Assembly: GCA_964355675.1 (NCBI GenBank)
Contig: CAYHEC010000001.1
Coordinates: 62,001-126,000 of the forward strand
Origin: CAMBDS01 sp964355675
GTDB taxonomy: Bacteria > Electryoneota > AABM5-125-24 > Hatepunaeales > Hatepunaeaceae
Direction: 5' to 3'
Length of the DNA stretch: 64,000 nt
Shown in pieces: positions 17,424-25,499 of this stretch (positions are counted from its first letter, which is position 1; each line of letters begins with the position of its first letter). The notes beneath the pieces are model-generated. The model searched no databases. It was not told where the DNA came from and saw nothing but the letters and a program-made list of their open reading frames with translations. The position numbers and the translations under genes were made by a program.

Positions 17424-18115
17424 ACTCCTCCTTCATTAATGTTTCCAACATGGGCATCTGCCTGTTCCTCCACTTCGACCAGTATCCGGCGAATTTCATC
17501 TCGGGTAGCCATTAGTCCCTCGATTCCAGAAATCTGCCTTGAAACTATAATTGGATTCCCGATAATTATAATACCCCGACTGAAAGGCTTCATGACATTA
17601 AATTTATCCCAGCTTCGTGCGACCCATCGAGGTCGAGCTGAGAAGCTGATCGGTACTATGGGTGCTCCGGAAAGCCGAGCCAGGTGGATCACGCCGTCTC
17701 TGACTGAATGACGAGGTCCAGTCGGACCATCCGGCATAATAGCGACGGTCATTCCACGTTTTAAATCACCAAGTATTTCCTTGAAACCTTCCAATCCACC
17801 TTCTTTTGGTGATCCTCTACGTGTGATGTACCCAAGCTTTTTAATCACTCTCGCGATCATTTCTCCGTCGTTGTGAAGACTCACCAGCGCCGAAATCTGT
17901 CGATTGCGGAGATGATAAACAGGAAGCAACATCCGGCCATGCCACAAGGCAATGATAACTCCATTTCCTGCATTTTCAGACTTCGTAAGATTTTCTATTC
18001 CTTTTACTTCGTAACGACATAAAGCTCCGAGTAACCTTATAATCAGCGGTCCGATATGTTCAATAAGGAATAAAAGAATTTTCTGCTTGAATGAAGAATG
18101 AGTAGAAAGTGGCAA
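17420..18115 (-). CDS. Lysophospholipid acyltransferase family protein (DUF374)
   Basis: A 231-residue protein with the DUF374 pattern: GVIIALWHGRMLLPVYHL (~52-69) containing the expected histidine, then LVSLHNDGEMIARVIKKLGY (~76-95), the RRGSPKEGG segment and IMPDGPTGPRHSV (~123-135). DUF374 proteins are related to LpxL/PlsC acyltransferases and commonly sit next to lpxK and waaA, so a role in lipid A or core-lipid acylation is likely but unproven. A hydrophobic N-terminal segment could anchor it to the membrane. It overlaps lpxK by 4 bp and lies 36 bp downstream of the sensor kinase. Confidence 0.88.
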   Translation of the reverse strand: MPLSTHSSFKQKILLFLIEHIGPLIIRLLGALCRYEVKGIENLTKSENAGNGVIIALWHGRMLLPVYHLRNRQISALVSLHNDGEMIARVIKKLGYITRRGSPKEGGLEGFKEILGDLKRGMTVAIMPDGPTGPRHSVRDGVIHLARLSGAPIVPISFSARPRWVARSWDKFNVMKPFSRGIIIIGNPIIVSRQISGIEGLMATRDEIRRILVEVEEQADAHVGNINEGGV

Positions 18116-18151
18116 AGCACAATCCTGTTTGGCGGGTGGTGAAAGTGGTTC

Positions 18152-19423
18152 TCAGCCCGTGAGAGTTTCGTTGAAGTGACTTGCAACATCTTGCATAATT
18201 GGAAGGCTGATCGTAAAACGACTGCCATGACCAACTTCACTTTCTACGGTAATCTCTCCACGGTGAAGATCGACTGCCTTCATCACCAGCGCAAGCCCCA
18301 GTCCTGTGCCTTTCTCGCGAGTGGTGAAAAACGGATTGAATAGTCGGGCAAGACATTCCTTCGGTATTCCGCATCCATTATCCGTAACAATGACGTCAAA
18401 TCGATTGACAAGTAGTTTCCACACCAATTTAAAACTCACTTCTCCACTCTTTTCAATCGACTGAAAAGCATTTCGACCAAGATTTGTGAGCATCATCCGT
18501 AACATGATCTCATCGGCAATGATATTAATCCGTTCGTGGGGAACTTTCAAAGTGAAAATTGTTCTACTCTCACTCATTGCCGCCTCACTTCGTAGAAGGT
18601 CGCATGTCTCCTCAAGTACCTTCACAATATCAAAAGAACTTGAGCTAACCGTTGAGCGTCGGGTTAGAAGAAGCAGATTAGTCGCAATTTTGTCGAGATT
18701 TTGAACTCCCTTCACTATAGAATCGGCCATTCCACCAAGATTTGAATTATGTGCCAGCTCCTCTTTTAACATCGCGGCATATCCACCAATGCCTGCAAGC
18801 GGATTACGAAGTTCGTGAGCCACAGATGCCGCCATTTCGCCCAGAGCGCTCAAAGTCTTCTGTTGCTCTAAACGATCTTCCAGACCTCTGGCGATTGTAA
18901 CATCCTCAAAAAGCTCCATAACACCGATTCGTTCCCCAAAGGAATCGATCACCCAGCAAGTTTGAGATATAACCGTAAAACCAGATCCGGAAAATTTCCT
19001 CTCTACTCCCCTTACTTCTGGGCCATTGATTAATGTATGGTAAGCACCTTGTGGACTCCCCTCAGTTGATAATACATCCAGATAAGATTTGCCTATGGCG
19101 GACTCAGCCTGAATCCCAATCATTTCAGCCGCAGTCCGATTGAATATAGTGATCTTCCCTTCGTTATCAATCGCAACAACCCCGGCCGATAGACTTTCGA
19201 CAAGGCTATTCAGATAACGCGTCACTCGGTCAAGTTCTCGGAATCGTGTGTAAAGCTGTCGATCCTTCTCTTCAAGTTGCCTGTTAAGATCACCCATCCG
19301 CGCTTCAAGTCGTTGATAGGCGGTGTTGAGGTTGGTTGCCGTCTCGTTAAAAAATCGGAATGCGTTGACCAAAGCCCCGATATCTGTCTCTGATACAGGA
19401 AGGGTGGGTTTATCGACGTTCAT
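18152..19423 (-). CDS. PAS-domain sensor histidine kinase (soluble, no adjacent response regulator)
   Basis: A 423-residue kinase. N-terminal coiled coil (about 25-70), PAS domain (~72-180, with SLSAGVVAIDNEGKITIFNRTA), HisKA with phospho-accepting His ~203 in SVAHELRNPLAGIGG, and a HATPase domain with N box NLGRNAFQSI, G1 VTDNGCGIP, F box FFTTREKG and G2 GTGLGLAL. No transmembrane segment is seen, so it should sense a cytoplasmic signal or partner. The architecture resembles the kinases that pair with NtrC-like regulators, but no regulator gene is nearby. It lies between folC and the DUF374 gene. Confidence 0.93.
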   Translation of the reverse strand: MNVDKPTLPVSETDIGALVNAFRFFNETATNLNTAYQRLEARMGDLNRQLEEKDRQLYTRFRELDRVTRYLNSLVESLSAGVVAIDNEGKITIFNRTAAEMIGIQAESAIGKSYLDVLSTEGSPQGAYHTLINGPEVRGVERKFSGSGFTVISQTCWVIDSFGERIGVMELFEDVTIARGLEDRLEQQKTLSALGEMAASVAHELRNPLAGIGGYAAMLKEELAHNSNLGGMADSIVKGVQNLDKIATNLLLLTRRSTVSSSSFDIVKVLEETCDLLRSEAAMSESRTIFTLKVPHERINIIADEIMLRMMLTNLGRNAFQSIEKSGEVSFKLVWKLLVNRFDVIVTDNGCGIPKECLARLFNPFFTTREKGTGLGLALVMKAVDLHRGEITVESEVGHGSRFTISLPIMQDVASHFNETLTG

Positions 19424-19491
19424 AATGCAATCTTAAGACGCGTACGGAACCCAGTTCTGCCGGACATGCTGGATACATCGGCAGACCTTGC

Positions 19492-20901
19492 CTAAATTGA
19501 ATCATCGATCCCTCCCGTGGAAGACGACAATGACAACCCTTTGTAGTACCTTAAGACTTCACTGACCAGATATAATGACCCTGTAACGACAACGAGCCCA
19601 TCTACTCCAGCGCATTGTTTGGCTCCGGCCAGTGCCGCCGGTACATCGGGGTAGGTTCGATATTCCCCGCCAGCCTTTTGCACCGCATCCTTAAGAATTT
19701 CCAAAGATACTCCTTTGGGAAATTTCAGAGGCGCTATATGCATCAGTTCTGCATCAGGAGCTAAAATTGCCGCCATTTCTTCGACTGGTTTGCCAATGAT
19801 CGAAGAGAAGACTATATGACTCTTTTTCTCGCCGATCAGATCGTGCAGTGAATCCCGGAAAGCTCTTACCGCCAATGCATTATGAGCACCATCGATGATC
19901 ACTTGCGGTTTCCTGCCGATAAGCTGCATTCTTCCGGGCCATCGAGCGCTGGCAAGTCCTGATTCGACAGCCCCTGAGCTAATCGAAAATCCCTTGCTTT
20001 TTAACTCCTCGATGGCAGTTAAAACTACCGAGAGATTGACCAACTGGAAGCTTCCGGGAAGCGCGAGGTGTAAAGGACTATCAGCTAGCCAAGAGCGGTT
20101 GCTATATAATTCAGTCCCCTTTAAGGAAGCGGCTGTGACGCTGAATTCGCCAGCTCCGGGCGCGTATTTTACCAAACCACCAACAGAATCTGCTCTCTTT
20201 TGAAGCTCTCTGCTTGCACCAGCTACTTGCCTGGCGCTTACAACAGTAACACCGCTTTTTATAATATGAGCTTTATCAGCGGCGATTAATTCGACGGTAT
20301 CACCAAGAACTTGAGTATGGTCAAGACCGATTGGCGTCATTACAGCCAGTATTGGATCAACTACAATGGTTGCGTCAAGTTTGGCTCCAAGGCCGGCTTC
20401 GATAATAGCAATATCGACTTTTTGACGCTGAAATTCAAGAAATCCCGCCGCCGTCAGCAATTCGAACACCGTCCTGAATGCAAGTGTCCGATCACAATTC
20501 AATGATTCAAATTCGAAAGCTATCCGCCGCAAAATTTTTGCAAAATCCCGCTTGGATATAGCTCGGCCGGAAACAACAATCCTCTCGCGAACCGATTTAA
20601 GATGGGGAGAAGTATATAACCCGACTTTATATCCTGCTGATTGTAAAATTGAGGCGAGTAATACCGAAGTGGAGCCTTTTCCTTTCGTTCCTGCGACATG
20701 AACAGTAGGATAAGCAAGGTGAGGGTTTCCCAAACCTTGAAGAAGTAAACGAAAACGGTCTATATCTTTGGTTTCAGTTTGGAGGCGGGGCTCGGGTTGT
20801 CGTTCAAAGTCAATGAAACCGTTCAAGTAACCAACGGCCTCTTTGTAGCTCCAACGTCGTTTCACGCCAACAACTTCTTCGATATTCATGACCCTAGTCA
20901 T
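19492..20901 (-). CDS. folC: Bifunctional folylpolyglutamate synthase / dihydrofolate synthase
   Basis: Mur-ligase-family ATPase that adds glutamate to folates. The P-loop is HVAGTKGKGSTSVLLASIL, followed by GLYTSPHLKSVRERI, FEL(L)TAAGFLEFQ, EAGLGAKLDATIVVDP and LDHTQVLGDTVELIAADKAHI; the C-terminal domain has WPGRMQLI...DGAHNALAV. The open frame extends upstream to 21099, but that part overlaps the rhomboid gene and is unlike any FolC N-terminus, so the start is placed at an ATG at 20901 (20889 is equally possible), giving roughly 465 residues. The alternative of a fused N-terminal extension is unlikely. Confidence 0.92.
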   Translation of the reverse strand: MTRVMNIEEVVGVKRRWSYKEAVGYLNGFIDFERQPEPRLQTETKDIDRFRLLLQGLGNPHLAYPTVHVAGTKGKGSTSVLLASILQSAGYKVGLYTSPHLKSVRERIVVSGRAISKRDFAKILRRIAFEFESLNCDRTLAFRTVFELLTAAGFLEFQRQKVDIAIIEAGLGAKLDATIVVDPILAVMTPIGLDHTQVLGDTVELIAADKAHIIKSGVTVVSARQVAGASRELQKRADSVGGLVKYAPGAGEFSVTAASLKGTELYSNRSWLADSPLHLALPGSFQLVNLSVVLTAIEELKSKGFSISSGAVESGLASARWPGRMQLIGRKPQVIIDGAHNALAVRAFRDSLHDLIGEKKSHIVFSSIIGKPVEEMAAILAPDAELMHIAPLKFPKGVSLEILKDAVQKAGGEYRTYPDVPAALAGAKQCAGVDGLVVVTGSLYLVSEVLRYYKGLSLSSSTGGIDDSI

Positions 20902-20966
20902 TAAGAAATTACCGTCGCCCATAGCCCGCGAGCCGGACACGACGGGTCCTTGATTTTGAGGGTTTT

Positions 20967-21620
20967 TTACCACCACCACCCTCGCGGACCAAAGTGCGGA
21001 TGACGTCGTTGTAACCCCCAGATTACTCCAGGAATGAATCCTCCGACATGCGCCCAGTGAGCGACATGATCGCCCGGTTGAGCTATTAAGGCCAGCCAAA
21101 ACTCAACAATCATCCAAATACCAAGTAATAGTAAAGCAGGCATTTGAAAGAATAATGGATAAAACACCAGAATAAATATCGATTTTACGCGTGCTTTAGG
21201 AAAACAAATCATATAGCTCCCCATAATCCCGGCTACTGCTCCTGATGCCCCGATAACGGGAACTGTCGAATCAAATCCAGTAAATATTGTCTGAATTATA
21301 TTGCCAGCTACTCCTGACAGTAAATACAATGAAAGATAGGGAAGTCTGCCAAATCGATCCTCGATATTATCACCATATAGCCATAAAAACCACATATTGC
21401 TCAGTAAATGGAGCGGGTTGGCATGAAGAAATATCGAACTAATAAGGACTTCAGGGCTCCTTACACTCGCCCCGGGAGTAAAACCAAAGCGAGAAATCAA
21501 GCTATCAAGAGCACCCCAGATTGAAGCAAAAAGAAAAATTGTGACATTAAGACCGATCAAGATTAAGGTCACTAATGGCGCAGTTTCGGCTCGTGCTTCA
21601 TCGCGAAAAGGGATCAGCAT
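20967..21620 (-). CDS. Rhomboid family intramembrane serine protease
   Basis: A 217-residue integral membrane protease. The catalytic Ser is in VIGASGAVAGIMG (Ser ~126), the catalytic His in VAHWAHVGGFIPG (His ~191), and the oxyanion-related HLLSNMWFLW motif (Asn ~75) is intact. Six hydrophobic segments can be traced, and the C-terminus is short and Trp-rich. The first loop with RSPEVLISSIFLHANPLHLL matches the common bacterial rhomboid form. Substrates cannot be predicted. It is 11 bp from asd and upstream of folC in a dense co-directional run. Confidence 0.95.
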   Translation of the reverse strand: MLIPFRDEARAETAPLVTLILIGLNVTIFLFASIWGALDSLISRFGFTPGASVRSPEVLISSIFLHANPLHLLSNMWFLWLYGDNIEDRFGRLPYLSLYLLSGVAGNIIQTIFTGFDSTVPVIGASGAVAGIMGSYMICFPKARVKSIFILVFYPLFFQMPALLLLGIWMIVEFWLALIAQPGDHVAHWAHVGGFIPGVIWGLQRRHPHFGPRGWWW

Positions 21621-21631
21621 GTTTTATCAAT

Positions 21632-22702
21632 TTATTGGTCAGAACGCTTCGTCAGAATAAGTTCCGCAATCTGAACAGCGTTTGTTGCCGCGCCTTTGCG
21701 TAAATTATCTGCCACTACAAACATTGCAAGGCTATTTGGCCCGCGGTCCTGTCGTAATCTCCCGACGAACACGGCGTCGCTACCCGCCACCTCAAGGGGT
21801 GTAGGAAAGACGGAATTCATTGGATCGTCTAAAAGTTTGATTCCTGGCGCGTTCGATAACATTTCTCTGGCTAATTTCACTTGCAACGCGTTACGAAATT
21901 CGGCGTGAATAGCGATCCCATGTCCAATAAGCGTGGGGACTCTGACACAAGTTGTCCTGATCGATAGCCTCGGAAGTTTTAAAATACGGCGGGTTTCAGA
22001 AATCATTTTTGACTCTTCCCCGCTATGTCCTTCGCCTGACTGACCGATCCAGGGAATCACATTATAGGCGATTCGATGACTAAACACTGATGGTTCTGCA
22101 TCATTGTCAGCAATCTCTCGTCCCAATGCTCGAATTCCTTTTTTTCCGGAACCGGACACGCTTTGAAAAGTCACCGCAGTGAGATGACGAAGCTCGAATT
22201 TCTTGTGAAGTGGAAAAAGAACGGTTACGAGTGGTACGGTCGTACAATTCGGATTAGCAATGATGCCGCGTTGATTCAATAAATCTTCGGGATTCACCTC
22301 AGGAACTATGAGCGGTGAGTAAGATTTGTCTCGAAAATAGGGACTCTTATCGATTACTGTCGCACCGCGACGGGCAAACTTCCACGCCCAGTTTCGAGCC
22401 ACCAATGCCCCCGCCGCGAAAAACACAAAATCAAGCTCAGGTATCCTTCGTTTAGACAGTTGCTCAAGAAGTTGTGGTCCAAATGGCGTCTCAATCCATT
22501 TTCCTCGTGAAGAAGCAGAAGCAAAAACGTGAAGTTCCTCGATAGGGAAATGCCGTTCCTTCAGCACCTTTAATAGCGTCCCGCCAACTGCTCCCGAAGC
22601 GCCGACTACCCCAATCCGATGGCCAGCAACCAAAACAGGAACCTCGCGCATAAAAGGAAAGATCGACTGTATCTTGTCTGAAACAGGTAAATATTCGCTC
22701 AA
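21632..22702 (-). CDS. asd: Aspartate-semialdehyde dehydrogenase
   Basis: NADPH-dependent reductive dephosphorylation of aspartyl phosphate, the branch point to lysine/diaminopimelate, threonine and methionine. The nucleotide-binding GVVGASGAVGGTLL (~31-44) and catalytic cysteine in IIANPNCTTVPL (Cys ~153) are clear, and the catalytic His region is VPTLIGHGIAIHAEF. Compared with the family there are about 28 extra N-terminal residues. The TTG start at 22702 has AGGA 6 bp upstream and is therefore credible, although an internal ATG at 22651 is closer to the usual N-terminus. The permease stop is 1 bp upstream. Confidence 0.95.
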   Translation of the reverse strand: MSEYLPVSDKIQSIFPFMREVPVLVAGHRIGVVGASGAVGGTLLKVLKERHFPIEELHVFASASSRGKWIETPFGPQLLEQLSKRRIPELDFVFFAAGALVARNWAWKFARRGATVIDKSPYFRDKSYSPLIVPEVNPEDLLNQRGIIANPNCTTVPLVTVLFPLHKKFELRHLTAVTFQSVSGSGKKGIRALGREIADNDAEPSVFSHRIAYNVIPWIGQSGEGHSGEESKMISETRRILKLPRLSIRTTCVRVPTLIGHGIAIHAEFRNALQVKLAREMLSNAPGIKLLDDPMNSVFPTPLEVAGSDAVFVGRLRQDRGPNSLAMFVVADNLRKGAATNAVQIAELILTKRSDQ

Positions 22703-22703
22703 G

Positions 22704-23924
22704 TTAGATCCTGAATAATACCGATTCCTTGCGGAACATTCGAAATACGAGAAACAATGCCACTATCGAAATAAAGATGTTCGAACACATCGTTAGTATC
22801 AGTGACATCATCTCCATCTGACCAACAAGGGATTGCTTTAACAGCAAAGAAACGTTCATTACTGGAATTACTGATATCATCTGACTTGGTTCGCTGGGAA
22901 ATAGTGACATCATTGAGGCAAATATTACGACGAACATCAATGGCATTACGTAAGTCTGGGCTTCTCGGTAGGATTTGGCAAATATGGCAATAACCATCAG
23001 AATTGCCGAGAACATTACTGCAAGGGGGATAATAGTAAATGTTAATAAAATAACATCGCTAATCGTCAGAATAAATGGCATTTCAGACGCCAATGCTGGA
23101 GCAATTTTGCTGGAGTTACGAAACGTTATGGCCATACTGATCAACTGCAACGCGGCTGTTATCAAAGCTATTGAGAAAACCGTTAGAAATTTTCCTAAAA
23201 CGATATCTGCCCGCGAAACTGCCGAAACAAGCAGTGTTTCAAGTGTACCCCTCTCCTTTTCACCCGCCGTCATATCGATCGCTGGATAAACAGCGCCACT
23301 TAATACCATGATAATTAATAGGTATGGCAGTATCGATGCCAGCCCTGCTTTGGATGACTTCTCTGCATCGGCAACATTGAAACGTTCAAATTCGAACGGC
23401 TTTATCGTGCTTGGCTTTAGACCGAATCCAGTTAGAATCTCCCCAACTCTCTGCAGGCGTGCCTGCTCGAAAGCATTAATAACTAATGTCGCGCTAAATC
23501 CTGATTTCTCACGGGTTCGGTCACTATAAATGCCAATTACTGGAGCAATGGAATCTTGGTTCGCGACCACTGCGTCAAGTCGTTTTTCAAAATCCTCCGG
23601 TATCACGACCACAACGTCGAATCCTTTGCTCCTGAGTATCTCGAAGGCGATAGCTGTATCATTGTCAAGATCGCTGACCTTGACATTTGGCATTGTCAAA
23701 AGGTTCGCTTTTGTGCCTGCACCATCGCTCGTCCCGATCCAGCCGACATTGGTAGGCTTCTCCTTGATGGAAGCAATTTGGCGTTCCGCGAATCCGCCTA
23801 TGCCCACCATCATCAGGGGTGTGATCAAAATTGGAAGAAGGACAGCGGAAAGTACCGTCCTTCTGTCTCGAAGTATGTCTTTAAATTCTTTAAAGTAAAT
23901 TGCAAGTGTTGCAGATAAAGTCAT
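22704..23924 (-). CDS. ABC-2 type (NatB-like) transporter permease
   Basis: A 406-residue permease with an N-terminal transmembrane helix (~22-44), a large extracytoplasmic domain (~45-200) and five or six C-terminal helices. The motif DMTAGEKERGTLETLLVSA (~218-236) is the conserved cytoplasmic signature of the NatB/ABC-2 exporters, which pump Na+, drugs or unknown substrates with a separate ATPase. No ATP-binding subunit gene is adjacent on either side, which is unusual because natA normally precedes natB. Upstream is an IscU-like gene (15 bp), downstream asd. Substrate unknown. Confidence 0.88.
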   Translation of the reverse strand: MTLSATLAIYFKEFKDILRDRRTVLSAVLLPILITPLMMVGIGGFAERQIASIKEKPTNVGWIGTSDGAGTKANLLTMPNVKVSDLDNDTAIAFEILRSKGFDVVVVIPEDFEKRLDAVVANQDSIAPVIGIYSDRTREKSGFSATLVINAFEQARLQRVGEILTGFGLKPSTIKPFEFERFNVADAEKSSKAGLASILPYLLIIMVLSGAVYPAIDMTAGEKERGTLETLLVSAVSRADIVLGKFLTVFSIALITAALQLISMAITFRNSSKIAPALASEMPFILTISDVILLTFTIIPLAVMFSAILMVIAIFAKSYREAQTYVMPLMFVVIFASMMSLFPSEPSQMISVIPVMNVSLLLKQSLVGQMEMMSLILTMCSNIFISIVALFLVFRMFRKESVLFRI

Positions 23925-23939
23925 GTCGTTCCGTTCGTA

Positions 23940-24320
23940 TTAATTGACTCGTCCAGATGTCTCGCTATCTAAAGCTAAGGACAATGCTTGCGCGGCCAGA
24001 TCGACTGAATGCTGCTTTTTCTCTGGGATTCCTCCGAGATAGTCTATCAGTGTCTGAGCGGTCACTGCACGCGCTTCTGCCATCGATTTGTTCAGAATAA
24101 TCTCAATCAAGGCCGAGCAGGCGGCTATCGTTCCTGAACATGCCCGCGACCGAAATTTCGCTTCGATAATTTTGCCACCGGAGGTCTTTATCGTCAGCTT
24201 GACTTTATCGAAACACCCACCGCCTTCGTGAGCTGTCTCTGACATAAGATCCGCTGATTGGACCTCGCCAACGCCGCGTGGATTTGAGAAATGGTCGATA
24301 TACTTTTCCGAGAAACCCAC
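23940..24320 (-). CDS. IscU/NifU_N-like scaffold lacking the third ligand cysteine
   Basis: A 126-residue protein with the IscU fold: opening FSEKYIDHFSNPRGVGEV, first cysteine in EGGGCFDKV (~36), second in FRSRACSGTIAACSA (~61, with an additional Cys at ~68). Where IscU proteins carry the third ligand (LHCSVLA in the adjacent paralogue) this one has KQHSVDLA, that is Ser. The family transfers nascent iron-sulfur clusters; loss of one ligand suggests a changed role, such as regulation, hetero-complex formation with its neighbour, or binding a different metal. It starts 5 bp after the IscU-DUF59 gene, so the pair is surely co-expressed. Confidence 0.85.
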   Translation of the reverse strand: MGFSEKYIDHFSNPRGVGEVQSADLMSETAHEGGGCFDKVKLTIKTSGGKIIEAKFRSRACSGTIAACSALIEIILNKSMAEARAVTAQTLIDYLGGIPEKKQHSVDLAAQALSLALDSETSGRVN

Positions 24321-24325
24321 CGGCT

Positions 24326-24988
24326 TCAGTACTCCGTGCTCTTTATCTTAAACTGAACGATTACTTTCATAACGCCGGGAATAGCTTCAAGCTTTTCACG
24401 TACTTCGCCTTCGATATTCTCTGCAAAACGTTCGTCAACTTCTTTGATTTTCACTTCGACATAAACACGCTCGTCATCGGGCTCTATTTCGATTCTGCCA
24501 AACATACCGACATCGTGTAGGAATTCGCCAGTGCGAGGGTTAATCACCGTTGAAAGTGCGGCAGTTACACTTGATGGATCAAGTACTTGCGTCACGATTT
24601 TTCTTAGCCCGTGATCGACCTCCCACTTGTGAACTGCCGCCTTTAATCCATCGATGGCAAGTACCGAACAATGGAGTTTTATTGCTGGCAAGCCATCCAG
24701 TGCATCGGTAATATTCTTATGAGTCAAACGCTTAACGTCTTCAATTGACTTTCCCTTCGCTATCAGTGTCGCCATTGAGGCGGTAGCTATATTCGAGGCG
24801 CAACCGAATGACCGAAAACGAATATCCTCAATAATTTGTGTATTAGGATTTATCTGCAATGCAAATGTCACCATATCACCACAAGCCGGACTGCCTTCCG
24901 TGGCCACGGCGTTCGCGTCTTTTAGGTCACCTACGTTCTGAGGCGATGTAAAGTGTTCAATGACCTTTTCGCTGTATTTTATTGCCAT
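24326..24988 (-). CDS. IscU-type iron-sulfur scaffold fused to a DUF59/MIP18 domain
   Basis: Residues 1-~127 are a complete IscU/NifU_N scaffold: IKYSEKVIEHFTSPQNVGDL opening, first ligand in GSPACGDMV (Cys ~36), second in RSFGCASN (Cys ~63), third in KLHCSVLA (Cys ~107). After a short linker, residues ~138-218 match the DUF59/MIP18 (FeS_assembly_P) pattern: ALSTVINPRTGEFLHDVGMF, a beta-strand, then EGEVREKLEAIPGVMKVIV. NifU normally carries a ferredoxin or CxxC Nfu domain there; no CxxC is present, so Nfu was rejected. Cluster assembly and delivery in one polypeptide is the likely role. It is 2 bp from recX. Confidence 0.88.
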   Translation of the reverse strand: MAIKYSEKVIEHFTSPQNVGDLKDANAVATEGSPACGDMVTFALQINPNTQIIEDIRFRSFGCASNIATASMATLIAKGKSIEDVKRLTHKNITDALDGLPAIKLHCSVLAIDGLKAAVHKWEVDHGLRKIVTQVLDPSSVTAALSTVINPRTGEFLHDVGMFGRIEIEPDDERVYVEVKIKEVDERFAENIEGEVREKLEAIPGVMKVIVQFKIKSTEY

Positions 24989-24990
24989 AA

Positions 24991-25491
24991 TTATATTTCC
25001 TCTACATTGCCGTTGTCGGTTGTAGAGAAATTTATCTCAGAAAGTATTTTGTGTGTTAACTCGGGTGAAAACCCCCTCCGGTCAAGGGCGCTCCCAATCC
25101 TTCGACGTTGAATATACGCTGGATAATTCGCTAACGACCGAAGCTTTTTCTTTGCGAACTCGACGCCAGCGTTGTATTCATTCTCTATCGAGTAGTTCGT
25201 TTTCAGCTTTTGCTCAACATCAATCGCATCGACTCCCCTTTTAATCAAGCGGTTGCGAATTTGTCGTCGGCCTTCAAGCCTATACTGAGACGAAGACTCA
25301 ATGACGTCGTCTGTGATCCCAGCATCGTCCAACAGACGTTTCTTCGTAAATTCGGCGATAACCACGTCGATATCTTCGGTCGCAAATCCTTTGCCAGCAA
25401 GCTTTTTACTCAATTCGCGCGAAGTGAGTGCTCTCGCTGTCAAATATCTCAACGCAGAGAGTCTGACCGCCTTAAGCTGAGCATCATTCAA
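24991..25491 (-). CDS. recX: Regulatory protein RecX
   Basis: A 166-residue helical protein of the RecX family, which binds inside the RecA filament groove and limits its activity. The N-terminal ALRYLTARALTSRELSKKLAGKGF (~13-36) and the middle SSQYRLEGRRQIRNRLIKRGV (~66-86) match the three-helix repeats. Eight bp separates it from the recA stop, the classic recA-recX arrangement, and it is followed after 2 bp by the IscU-DUF59 gene. Divergence is high, as is usual for RecX, but the context makes the call firm. Confidence 0.92.
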   Translation of the reverse strand: MNDAQLKAVRLSALRYLTARALTSRELSKKLAGKGFATEDIDVVIAEFTKKRLLDDAGITDDVIESSSQYRLEGRRQIRNRLIKRGVDAIDVEQKLKTNYSIENEYNAGVEFAKKKLRSLANYPAYIQRRRIGSALDRRGFSPELTHKILSEINFSTTDNGNVEEI

Positions 25492-25499
25492 GGTTTACT

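Noticed and set aside
20902..21099. N-terminal extension of folC overlapping the rhomboid gene
   Set aside because: The extra residues do not resemble FolC and overlap a conserved gene by over 130 bp; an internal ATG restores the usual N-terminus.
24326..24575. C-terminal Nfu domain in the IscU fusion protein
   Set aside because: The Nfu CxxC motif is absent and the residue pattern fits DUF59/MIP18 better.
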